A program made the translations under genes and the position numbers. This document shows positions 42,901-48,975 of a DNA stretch of 48,975 nucleotides, one piece after another. The stretch is from positions 1 through 48,975 of the forward strand of contig CABZMT010000008.1 in the NCBI GenBank assembly GCA_902526965.1, written 5' to 3'. This DNA comes from an uncultured Alphaproteobacteria bacterium (GTDB lineage: Bacteria > Pseudomonadota > Alphaproteobacteria > HIMB59). The notes beneath the pieces were generated by a model. The model was given only the letters and a program-made list of their open reading frames with translations, was not told the origin of the DNA and did no database searches. The stretch's first letter is position 1, and each line of letters starts with the position of its first letter.

Positions 42901-44437
42901 GTGGTGCATCGTCTCCCATTGATCCAATAGCTTCTTGACCAGTTTTAACCATAGGGTCTAAAATTAAATCAAGAGTTTCTAATGTTAGATTAAATGATTT
43001 AGCTATTTGAAAAACATTACCTTTCTCATCAGGTAAGGGGTCATATATTTTGTCTTTGGATAAAATATTATCTAATTTTATTGTTTTTTCATTCCAGTTT
43101 GAATAATTATTACGTCTACTGAGTAATTCTTTTAACTCAGAGCTTTCATAAAATTTATTCTCTTTATAATTTACTGCGATTAATTCACCAGGGCCGACTC
43201 TTCCTTTTTTTAGAATATTTTTTTCATCGATATTAATCATACCCACTTCAGATCCTGAAATTAGTAGGTCGTCATCTGTTAATATGAACCTAAGAGGTCT
43301 TAAACCATTTCTGTCCATACCAGATATTATCCAATCTCCAAAATTTCCACAGACTGCTGCTGGTCCATCCCATGGCTCAATTACAGCATTACAATAAGCA
43401 TACATGCTCTTTAATTGTTCAGATAAATCTGATCGATTTGACCAAGACTCTGGAATTATCATTGATTTTGCCATAGGCATATCTCTATCTGTTTGAACAA
43501 AAAGTTCAAAAGCAGCATCAAGGGATGCAGAGTCAGAAGCATCTGGATCAAGTATTGGTTTTAAATCATTAATTCTTTCATTAAAAAAAGGGTGTGTGAT
43601 TCTTGGCTCATGAGCGCTCATCCAATTTATATTACCCTTTAAAGTATTGATTTCTCCATTATGTGCTAAAACTCTGAATGGTTGCGCCAAAGACCATGTA
43701 GGGAATGTGTTAGTGGAATACCTTTGATGGTAAATAGCAAACTTAGATTTAAATTCATCATCTAATAAGTCTGGATAGAATTCAGATAACTGTTCAGCTA
43801 AAAACATACCTTTGTATACAATTGTTTCTGTCGATAAAGAGCAAATATAAAAGTCATTAATACTCTGAGATTTAATTTTGTTTTCTATCCTTCTTCTAGT
43901 TAAATAAAGTTTCTTTTCAATATCGGGTGTGGTTTCTTTAGGAGAAAAAATTATTTGTTCAATTTCCGGTTTTGTATAATTTGCTTTTTCACCAATGATC
44001 TCTGTATTAACCGGAACTTGTCTCCATCCATAGAGATTCATTCCAGCTTTTATAATTTCATATTCAACGATAGCTCTACATTTTTCTTGAGCTCCAAAAT
44101 CTCTTTTTGGTAAGAATATCATACCTACACCTAATATAGAGTCTTGACTCGTTCTGTGACCCATTTTTAAAACTTGTTTACTGAAGAAAGAATTTGAAAC
44201 TTCCAACATAATGCCAGCACCGTCTCCAGTTTTACCATCTGCATCAACCGCACCTCTGTGGAATACAGCCTTAAGTGCCTCAACACCTTTTTCAACTATA
44301 TCTCTTCTTGACTCACCTTTAATTGAGGCAACTAAACCGACACCGCAATTATCATGCTCATGTTTTTCATTATATACGTGATTGTCTTTTAGCTTTTGTT
44401 TATTTCTTCTGAAGATTTCTAGTGAATGATCTTTCAT
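39923..44437 (-). CDS. gltB: Glutamate synthase large subunit
   Basis: Makes two glutamates from glutamine and 2-oxoglutarate. The 1504-residue protein is full length: a short propeptide, nucleophile Cys31 in HDNCGVGLVA after cleavage, the class II amidase domain, the FMN-binding TIM barrel with SGHSGGTGASP, the 3Fe-4S cysteines in CIMVRQCHSNTCPVG, and the C-terminal GXGXG helix (GGSAIILGNIGDNFGAGMTGG). It is coupled to gltD by an ATGA overlap, in the order gltD-gltB. In many Alphaproteobacteria these genes lie beside uppP, as here. Together with glutamine synthetase it gives the main route of ammonia assimilation. Confidence 0.97.
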   Translation of the reverse strand: MKDHSLEIFRRNKQKLKDNHVYNEKHEHDNCGVGLVASIKGESRRDIVEKGVEALKAVFHRGAVDADGKTGDGAGIMLEVSNSFFSKQVLKMGHRTSQDSILGVGMIFLPKRDFGAQEKCRAIVEYEIIKAGMNLYGWRQVPVNTEIIGEKANYTKPEIEQIIFSPKETTPDIEKKLYLTRRRIENKIKSQSINDFYICSLSTETIVYKGMFLAEQLSEFYPDLLDDEFKSKFAIYHQRYSTNTFPTWSLAQPFRVLAHNGEINTLKGNINWMSAHEPRITHPFFNERINDLKPILDPDASDSASLDAAFELFVQTDRDMPMAKSMIIPESWSNRSDLSEQLKSMYAYCNAVIEPWDGPAAVCGNFGDWIISGMDRNGLRPLRFILTDDDLLISGSEVGMINIDEKNILKKGRVGPGELIAVNYKENKFYESSELKELLSRRNNYSNWNEKTIKLDNILSKDKIYDPLPDEKGNVFQIAKSFNLTLETLDLILDPMVKTGQEAIGSMGDDAPLSVLTERYRGLHSFFKQNFAQVTNPPIDSLREQVVMSLKTRLGNLGNIVEEDAEQCNLVLLESPLLLDNELETLKSHLSKFTTEIDCTYNTNEETNFLNEIQRICSEAEQAVRSGSQHLIITDNNINTDRIALPMILATSAVHSYLIKNNLRTFTSLNVSSRECLDVHYFAVLIGVGATTVNASLVEKLISDRFKKGIYDNTDYPQLIKNFKKSIEKGLRKIISKMGISVISSYRGGRNFEIIGLSRSMVESFFPGMSSRISGIGLDGLEKRVRRQHEQSFKSDNVILDIGGEYRFRTNSEAHAYEGVSIHMLQEAVTRDSYNLYKKYTSRIYSSKPIQIRDLLQFNESKNSLNLDNVQSISEIRKSFVSPGISLGALSPEAHETLAVAMNRIGSKSDSGEGGEDSRRYRKLKNGDNPSSAIKQVASGRFGVTAEYLNNCSELEIKIAQGAKPGEGGQLPGFKVTDLIAKLRHSTKGVTLISPPPHHDIYSIEDLAQLIYDLKQINPIAKVCVKLVAQSGIGTVAAGVAKAKADVILVSGHSGGTGASPQSSIKYVGLPWELGISEVHQILALNGLRDKVLLRTDGGIKTGKDIVIAAILGAEEYGIGTASLVAMGCIMVRQCHSNTCPVGVCTQDEKLREKFGGTPEKVVNLFSFIAEEVREILASLGYKSLKDIIGKTELLSQIHYGSSDLDNLDLNPILTKIDDGKIYDYHSEKKRNEVPQTLDDQFEKDGKDFINSGQKIELTYNIQNTLRTIGTKISSVITRKYGMNSLSEDHVTLKLRGSAGQSLGAFAVKGLTLKVFGDANDYVGKGLSGGKIVVQPRSSFTQPSHENVIIGNVTLYGATDGRLYASGQAGDRFCVRNSGALAIVEGCGANGCEYMTGGSAIILGNIGDNFGAGMTGGSAFIYSDQKNISDLMNMETISLYEVDNQDWKNHLLDLLKDFHKETKSKRAEFIIENYDSEIKKFAHVVPDEVINKLEFPVTKKSKIA

Positions 44438-45846
44438 GATGCTTTTTTTATTTTTGAGCTTTGTAAGAAATTATGAATTGATTTTGCAACTTCACGGCCA
44501 TCATGGATTGCCCACACAACGAGGGAGGCGCCCCTTACGATATCCCCAGCAGCAAAAATCTTTGGATTACTCGTTTGAAATTTTTTAAAATCAACTTTAA
44601 CTGTTTTCCAGCTTGTTAATTCAATATTCGTTTTAAAATTGTGGTTCAAATCCTCAGGTTCAAAACCCAGAGCTTGGATAATTAAGTCACTTTTTATTTG
44701 TTTTTCAACGCCTGTATCAACTGGTTTTCTTCTTCCACTCTCATCAACCTCACCTAAGGCAGCGACTTTGTATGTCATACTTGTTGCAGTAGAGTTGTCG
44801 CTTATAATTTTAGATGGGACAGATAACCAATTAAATTTAATACCCTCTTGTTCTGCATTTAAAACTTCTCTTGCTGATCCAGGCATGTTTTCTTTATTTC
44901 TTCTATAGAGACAAGTAACTTCCTTTGCCTGTTGTCTAATCGCTGTTCTAACACAGTCCATAGCTGTATCTCCGCCTCCAATGACGACTACATTTTTATC
45001 TTTTGCAGTGAGAAACTTATTATTTGAAGGAGAGTCACCTAATCCAGTTCTATTGCTCTCAATCAAAAAATCTAAGGCAGGAATGCTGTTGTTAACTGAT
45101 GAGGTATCAATATCTAATTTTCTGGCTTTGTATACGCCTGTTGCAATTAATATTGCGTCGTAATCTTTTTCCAAATCTTGAAATGAGATATTTTTTCCAA
45201 CTTCCATATTTAAATTAAATTTAACTCCACTCTCTAAAAGCCATTCTGTTCTTCTTTCTACAATTTTTTTATCTAATTTAAAATTAGGTATCCCATAAAT
45301 CATCAAGCCACCTGCTCGATCATTTTTTTCAAAGACATCTACTTGATATCCATTTTGAGTTAAATAGGCTGAAGCTGCCATTCCTGCAGGGCCAGATCCT
45401 ATAATAGCTACTTTTTGCTTAAATTGATTTTGTGAAGATAAATTTTTAACCCATCCTTTTTCCCATGCTATTTCTGTTAAGTATTTTTCTAAATTACCAA
45501 TTGTAATTGCACCAAAGCCCGCCTGTTCGACAACACAGTTGCCCTCACATAATCGATCTTGAGGACAAACCCTCCCACACACCTCTGGGAATGCATTTGT
45601 AGAAGCGGATACTTGATAGGCCTCTTCCAATCGACCTTCAGCTATGTAGCGAAGCCAATCTGGTATATTATTATTTAAAGGACAATGGATTTGACAATAT
45701 GGTATTCCGCATTGTGAGCACCTTGAAGATTGTTCAACAGAGTCATTTTTATCAAACTGACTGTAAATCTCCTGAAAATCCTTTATCCTTTTTTCAGGTT
45801 CAGTTTTGGATGGATTCTTAGGTTTTTTTTTATGGAACTCTAACAT
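44434..45846 (-). CDS. gltD: Glutamate synthase small subunit
   Basis: FAD/NADPH-binding subunit that feeds electrons to GltB. The 470 residues hold two 4Fe-4S cysteine sets in the N-terminal domain (CSQCGIPYCQIHCP; CGRVCPQDRLCEGNC), the FAD motif VAIIGSGPAGMAASAYL, GGLMIYGIPNFKL, and the NADPH motif VVVIGGGDTAMDCVRTA, ending with AAGDIVRGASLVVWAI. All are intact. It is the first gene of the pair. The 95 bp spacer upstream is divergent with uppP; no Shine-Dalgarno precedes the ATG. Confidence 0.97.
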   Translation of the reverse strand: MLEFHKKKPKNPSKTEPEKRIKDFQEIYSQFDKNDSVEQSSRCSQCGIPYCQIHCPLNNNIPDWLRYIAEGRLEEAYQVSASTNAFPEVCGRVCPQDRLCEGNCVVEQAGFGAITIGNLEKYLTEIAWEKGWVKNLSSQNQFKQKVAIIGSGPAGMAASAYLTQNGYQVDVFEKNDRAGGLMIYGIPNFKLDKKIVERRTEWLLESGVKFNLNMEVGKNISFQDLEKDYDAILIATGVYKARKLDIDTSSVNNSIPALDFLIESNRTGLGDSPSNNKFLTAKDKNVVVIGGGDTAMDCVRTAIRQQAKEVTCLYRRNKENMPGSAREVLNAEQEGIKFNWLSVPSKIISDNSTATSMTYKVAALGEVDESGRRKPVDTGVEKQIKSDLIIQALGFEPEDLNHNFKTNIELTSWKTVKVDFKKFQTSNPKIFAAGDIVRGASLVVWAIHDGREVAKSIHNFLQSSKIKKAS

Positions 45847-45941
45847 GATAATAAAATATTACTTTATTTTCCTACAAATAACACGGATGGTATTAGTATA
45901 AAGATTTTAAGACTTAGTAAACCAATAAATGATAATAAATT

Positions 45942-46697
45942 ATGACTAATGATAGTATTTTTTATATTTTTTATGGTCTAATACAAGGAATTACTGAATT
46001 TATCCCCATTAGTTCAAGTGGTCACCTAAATATCATTGAAATACTTTATAAGAACATAGAATCAAGAAACTATTTATATGAAACATCTGCCCACTTTGCC
46101 TCTTTATTAGCTTTATTAATATATCTGTTTAAACATAAACATTTTTCAAAATCAAATATTAAAGCCAACGTTAAGATAATAGTATATGCAACAATACCAA
46201 CAGTTTTTCTGGGCATAATACTAAAATTTTATAATTTAAGTTTTATTAGCTTAAAGTTAATAGGATACACCTCAATTATAGGAGCAATATTGCTCTATAT
46301 CTCAGACAAACCAAATAAATTTAAACTAGTTATTAAAAGCAAAAGCACCAAATTTATTTTAGCTGGTTTTTTTCAATGTCTTGCCTTTTTACCAGGTTTT
46401 AGTAGAGCAGGAAGTTGTATCATTGCTTTTAGGTTATTTGGAGAAGACCGTAAGCATTCTTCTATTTATAGTTTATATATGGGTATACCCATAATTGGGT
46501 TATCTTTTTTTTCAAATATAAGTGATTTTGAGAGTGTTATTATTAATAAGGGTCTATTTGTAGTTTTTTTTTCTTCATTTTTTGCAGCTTATATCACAAT
46601 TTCTATTTTTATTAATTTTATAAATAAAATTGGTTTCACACCATTTGTTGTTTATAGAATTTTTATAGGCATAGTCTTGTTAATTTATGTTTATTAA
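45942..46697 (+). CDS. uppP: Undecaprenyl-diphosphatase UppP
   Basis: Inner-membrane phosphatase that recycles undecaprenyl diphosphate for peptidoglycan and LPS precursors. The 251 residues have many hydrophobic helices and the two active-site blocks: GLIQGITEFIPISSSGHL (12-29) and PGFSRAGSCIIAFRLFGEDR (about 157). It is slightly shorter than the usual 265-270. Its stop shares TTAA with the convergent SDR gene. The product supports the surface-glycan genes elsewhere in the window. Confidence 0.95.
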   Translation: MTNDSIFYIFYGLIQGITEFIPISSSGHLNIIEILYKNIESRNYLYETSAHFASLLALLIYLFKHKHFSKSNIKANVKIIVYATIPTVFLGIILKFYNLSFISLKLIGYTSIIGAILLYISDKPNKFKLVIKSKSTKFILAGFFQCLAFLPGFSRAGSCIIAFRLFGEDRKHSSIYSLYMGIPIIGLSFFSNISDFESVIINKGLFVVFFSSFFAAYITISIFINFINKIGFTPFVVYRIFIGIVLLIYVY

Positions 46698-47623
46698 ACT
46701 CTATCAATAAACTTTTTAAGATACTCTGAAGTAATAATTTTCATATTTGAGAGATCTTGTTTCAATATCTCGGTGACTAATTTTTGACTTCCCTCTGATA
46801 TACTATCATGTGAAAGAGTTACGTACTGATCATAAGTAAATAAAGGTTTAGGAAGTTTTTCTAATATTTTGCCTTGAAGAATTGCAAGAAAAGAAGGCAT
46901 ATAAAAAAATCTTTCCTTTTTTTTCAAAGACATAAATATATGACTTAAAATTTCTTTAAAAGTAAATATTTCATTACCTACAGCTGCTAAATTAGCATTT
47001 TTGTATTTATCAAAATTACTTAATAGATTAAAAATAAAGAGAGACAAGTCATTGACATATATTGGTTGGAATTTAGTTTTTCCTTTTTTAATTAATGGAA
47101 GGAAAGGTAGGATTTTAGCCATCTTACCAAATAAATTAATAAAATTATCCTCTTCACCATAAACTGTACTTGGTCTTACAATAATATGATTGGTGTTGTT
47201 ATTTTCAATAAATTCTTCGCCCATTTTTTTGCTGGTTAAATAATTTGATTTGGTTTGAAAAGTTGAACCTAAACTTGACACATGAAGAAATGGTTTTTTA
47301 AATAATTCACAAAAACCAGCGATTTTTTTTGGTAATAAGTAATGAGCTAGTTCAAAAGATAAATTATTTTGTTCATATAGAATTCCTATCAAATTAATTA
47401 CTAAATCTGATTTCTCTATTAAGCTTTTAATCTCATCTAAATTATTAATATCAAATTCAATTACTTCAATCTGTCCAATGTCTCCTGAAAGTATATTTCT
47501 TTTAACCCTACTAGCATTTCTGACAGGACATATAAGCTTGTCACCATTTTGTAAGAGTCTTTTTGTGATACTTCTTCCTATAAAGCCTGTTGATCCAAAA
47601 ACTAAGATATTTTTGTTTTTCAT
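46694..47623 (-). CDS. NDUFA9-like SDR (complex I assembly-type protein)
   Basis: A 309-residue atypical SDR related to the NDUFA9 group of NADH dehydrogenase-associated proteins. The cofactor motif is ILVFGSTGFIGRSITKRLL (5-23), followed by CPVRNASRVKR, NLIGILYE, HVSSLGS and IVRPSTVYGEEDNFIN. The catalytic Tyr-x3-Lys of true SDR enzymes is not obvious; TSKKMGE stands at that place (YLTSKKMGEEF), so a Tyr-x3-Lys may be partly kept. Such genes sit near uppP and gltBD in Alphaproteobacteria. It is divergent from RNase D. Confidence 0.78.
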   Translation of the reverse strand: MKNKNILVFGSTGFIGRSITKRLLQNGDKLICPVRNASRVKRNILSGDIGQIEVIEFDINNLDEIKSLIEKSDLVINLIGILYEQNNLSFELAHYLLPKKIAGFCELFKKPFLHVSSLGSTFQTKSNYLTSKKMGEEFIENNNTNHIIVRPSTVYGEEDNFINLFGKMAKILPFLPLIKKGKTKFQPIYVNDLSLFIFNLLSNFDKYKNANLAAVGNEIFTFKEILSHIFMSLKKKERFFYMPSFLAILQGKILEKLPKPLFTYDQYVTLSHDSISEGSQKLVTEILKQDLSNMKIITSEYLKKFIDRV

Positions 47624-47658
47624 TGTATTATCTATCTTATATAAATATATGTTCTAGG

Positions 47659-48291
47659 ATGTCAAATTATCAATTATTTCATAATGATCTACCAAGCAAA
47701 GTTTTAAAATCATTTAAAGGAGATATATCTATCGATACTGAAACTCTTGGTTTAAATGTTAAAAGAGACAGACTCTGTCTATTACAATTAAGAAATGAAA
47801 CAGATAAAAAAGTGTATCTAATTAAATTTGAAGAGGATTTATCACCGAAATTATCAAAGAACTTAAAAATATTACTTGAAAATAATAATCTTACGAAAAT
47901 TTTTCACTTTGGAAGATTTGATATGGCAGTATTGAAAGAAAATTTAAAAATAAAAGTTAAGAATGTGTTTTGTACAAAGGTTGCATCAAAATTAACTCGA
48001 ACTTACTCATCAAAACATGGTCTAAAAGATCTAGTTTATGAAATATTAGATATTCAATTAGATAAAACAGAACAGTCATCTGATTGGAGTAAAAAAAAAC
48101 TTACCAAAAAACAAATAGAATATGCAACGAATGATGTTTTGTATTTATCAGAAATAAAAGCCTCTCTTAATGATAAATTGTTAAGTCAAAAAAGATTGAA
48201 GCTATTTAAATCGATAATGAAATTTATGGAGATAAGAGTTGAGTTAGATTTACAAGGATGGGAGGGAATAGACATTTTTGCCCACAAATAA
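47659..48291 (+). CDS. rnd: Ribonuclease D-like 3'-5' exonuclease
   Basis: A 210-residue DEDD-family exonuclease that trims structured RNAs. The first motif is SIDTETLGL (Asp26, Glu28), the second is HFGRFDMAVL, and the third is the YATNDVLYL block with the DEDDy tyrosine. The ATG at 47659 was chosen because MSNYQLFHNDLP fits the family; an upstream in-frame ATG at 47590 would add 23 odd residues and overlap the neighbouring gene. The HRDC domain of E. coli RNase D is missing, as is usual for the short alphaproteobacterial form. kdsD follows after 3 bp. Confidence 0.88.
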   Translation: MSNYQLFHNDLPSKVLKSFKGDISIDTETLGLNVKRDRLCLLQLRNETDKKVYLIKFEEDLSPKLSKNLKILLENNNLTKIFHFGRFDMAVLKENLKIKVKNVFCTKVASKLTRTYSSKHGLKDLVYEILDIQLDKTEQSSDWSKKKLTKKQIEYATNDVLYLSEIKASLNDKLLSQKRLKLFKSIMKFMEIRVELDLQGWEGIDIFAHK

Positions 48292-48294
48292 TTA

Positions 48295-48975
48295 ATGAAT
48301 AAATCAAAAATCAAAAAAGTAGGACAAGAAGTAATAAAGTTAGAATCTATTGCATTAGCTAAACTTTCTAAAAGCTTGGATAAAGATTTTATCAAAGCTG
48401 TTGAGTTAATATCAAAACAAAATGGTAAAATAATTGTTTCGGGTGTAGGAAAAAGTGGGAATATTGCTGGCAAGATTGCAGCATCCTTTACATCAACAGG
48501 AATACCAGCAATCTATTTAAATCCAGTTGATGCAAGTCACGGTGATATGGGCATAGTAGAAAAAAATGATGTTCTAATAATTCTATCTAATTCTGGAGCG
48601 TCACATGAATTGGCGGATTTAATAAACTTTAGTAAGAAAAAAAAAATTAAAATTATTTCAATAACTTCCTCTAAAAAAAGTTTATTGTCTAAAAACTCCG
48701 ATATTAGTCTGGTGTTACCTCCTCATTCAGAGGCTGATAAATTGCAAACAATTCCTACAACATCTACTACAATGTCTCTAGCACTTGGTGATGCTCTTTG
48801 TTGTTCGGTTTTAAGTCTGAGAAAATTTGATAAAAAATCCTTTAGTGAACTTCATCCAGGTGGAAAAATTGGAAAAAAATTAAAAACTTTGAATGAAATA
48901 ATGGATATTGATATTCCTATTATCCAATCAAATTCATCTATAATTGATGCAGTTTTAATGATGACTGAAAAAAAA
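48295..48975 (+). CDS. kdsD: Arabinose-5-phosphate isomerase KdsD, 5' part
   Basis: Makes D-arabinose 5-phosphate from ribulose 5-phosphate for Kdo and hence LPS. The gene runs off the right edge; 227 codons are visible. The SIS domain shows IIVSGVGKSGNIAGKIAA, PVDASHGDMGIV, LSNSGASHEL and TTSTTMSLALGDAL, and a CBS domain begins after KLKTLNEIMD. SHGDMG and the LHPGGKIGKKL linker are KpsF/GutQ/KdsD hallmarks. ATG at 48295 follows the RNase D stop (48289-48291) by 3 bp, so they are an operon. Its presence shows a Kdo-type outer membrane. Confidence 0.92.
   Translation, partial: MNKSKIKKVGQEVIKLESIALAKLSKSLDKDFIKAVELISKQNGKIIVSGVGKSGNIAGKIAASFTSTGIPAIYLNPVDASHGDMGIVEKNDVLIILSNSGASHELADLINFSKKKKIKIISITSSKKSLLSKNSDISLVLPPHSEADKLQTIPTTSTTMSLALGDALCCSVLSLRKFDKKSFSELHPGGKIGKKLKTLNEIMDIDIPIIQSNSSIIDAVLMMTEKK

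Noticed and set aside
47590..47658. ATG at 47590 as the RNase D start
   Set aside because: It adds 23 residues not expected in the family and overlaps the divergent SDR gene; ATG at 47659 fits better.
1..48975. CRISPR array, IS element or prophage
   Set aside because: No regularly spaced repeats, transposase, integrase or phage structural gene was seen on either strand.

Overview
The window looks like a piece of chromosome from a streamlined, AT-rich marine alphaproteobacterium. The reasons are very low G+C, almost no intergenic DNA, many 1-4 bp gene overlaps, a heterotetrameric sarcosine oxidase and a dimethylglycine dehydrogenase, and a gltB-gltD / uppP / NDUFA9-like / RNase D / kdsD neighbourhood that is familiar in Alphaproteobacteria. 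A SAR11-like or HIMB59/AEGEAN-169-type organism is plausible, since it has sugar ABC import and a phosphofructokinase that typical SAR11 lack. This is an inference; no rRNA is present to settle it. No IS element, CRISPR array, phage gene or origin was seen. One tRNA gene (Ser, GGA) is present.

Region 1 (1-14,124) handles carbohydrates. It holds the end of a fructose-type ABC transporter (frcC partial, frcA), a FrcK-like P-loop kinase, xylulokinase, an aldolase-like TIM barrel, a PfkB kinase, D-lyxose isomerase, a 2-hydroxyacid dehydrogenase, a FucU-type mutarotase, a ribokinase, an aldo/keto reductase, an SGNH esterase, a Gfo/Idh oxidoreductase, a ROK kinase, 6-phosphofructokinase and a putative Fe(II)/2-oxoglutarate oxygenase. 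Together they suggest import and phosphorylation of fructose/mannose and of rarer pentoses such as lyxose, feeding glycolysis and the pentose phosphate pathway.

Region 2 (14,121-24,112) is a one-carbon cluster: soxBDAG, a dimethylglycine dehydrogenase, an MTHFR-like protein and a DmdA/GcvT-like folate methyltransferase. The last gene carries a +1 frameshift in an A9 tract and ends at a clear intrinsic terminator. The set would demethylate dimethylglycine and sarcosine to glycine and pass C1 units to tetrahydrofolate; the DmdA-like enzyme would add methyl groups from an unidentified donor.

Region 3 (24,150-30,640) is a very AT-rich surface-glycan block around tRNA-Ser: RmuC, several glycosyltransferases, rfbC, an rfbD-like reductase and a sugar epimerase. 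Region 4 (30,627-37,100) is the translation operon infC-rpmI-rplT-pheS-pheT-lepA on the minus strand, whose last gene overlaps the epimerase. Region 5 (37,208-39,926) has two more glycosyltransferases and an alpha/beta hydrolase. Region 6 (39,923-45,846) is gltBD, glutamate synthase. Region 7 (45,942-48,975) has uppP, an NDUFA9-like SDR, RNase D and the start of kdsD.

The most distinctive features are the broken DmdA-like gene beside an MTHFR homologue lacking the usual RGD aspartate, the Gly/Lys phosphofructokinase signature, the universal zero-spacing or overlap of convergent genes, mini-ORFs ending inside GTG start codons, and an infC leader with a non-AUG start and an anti-Shine-Dalgarno-like sequence. 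No intergenic stretch exceeds 300 bp.
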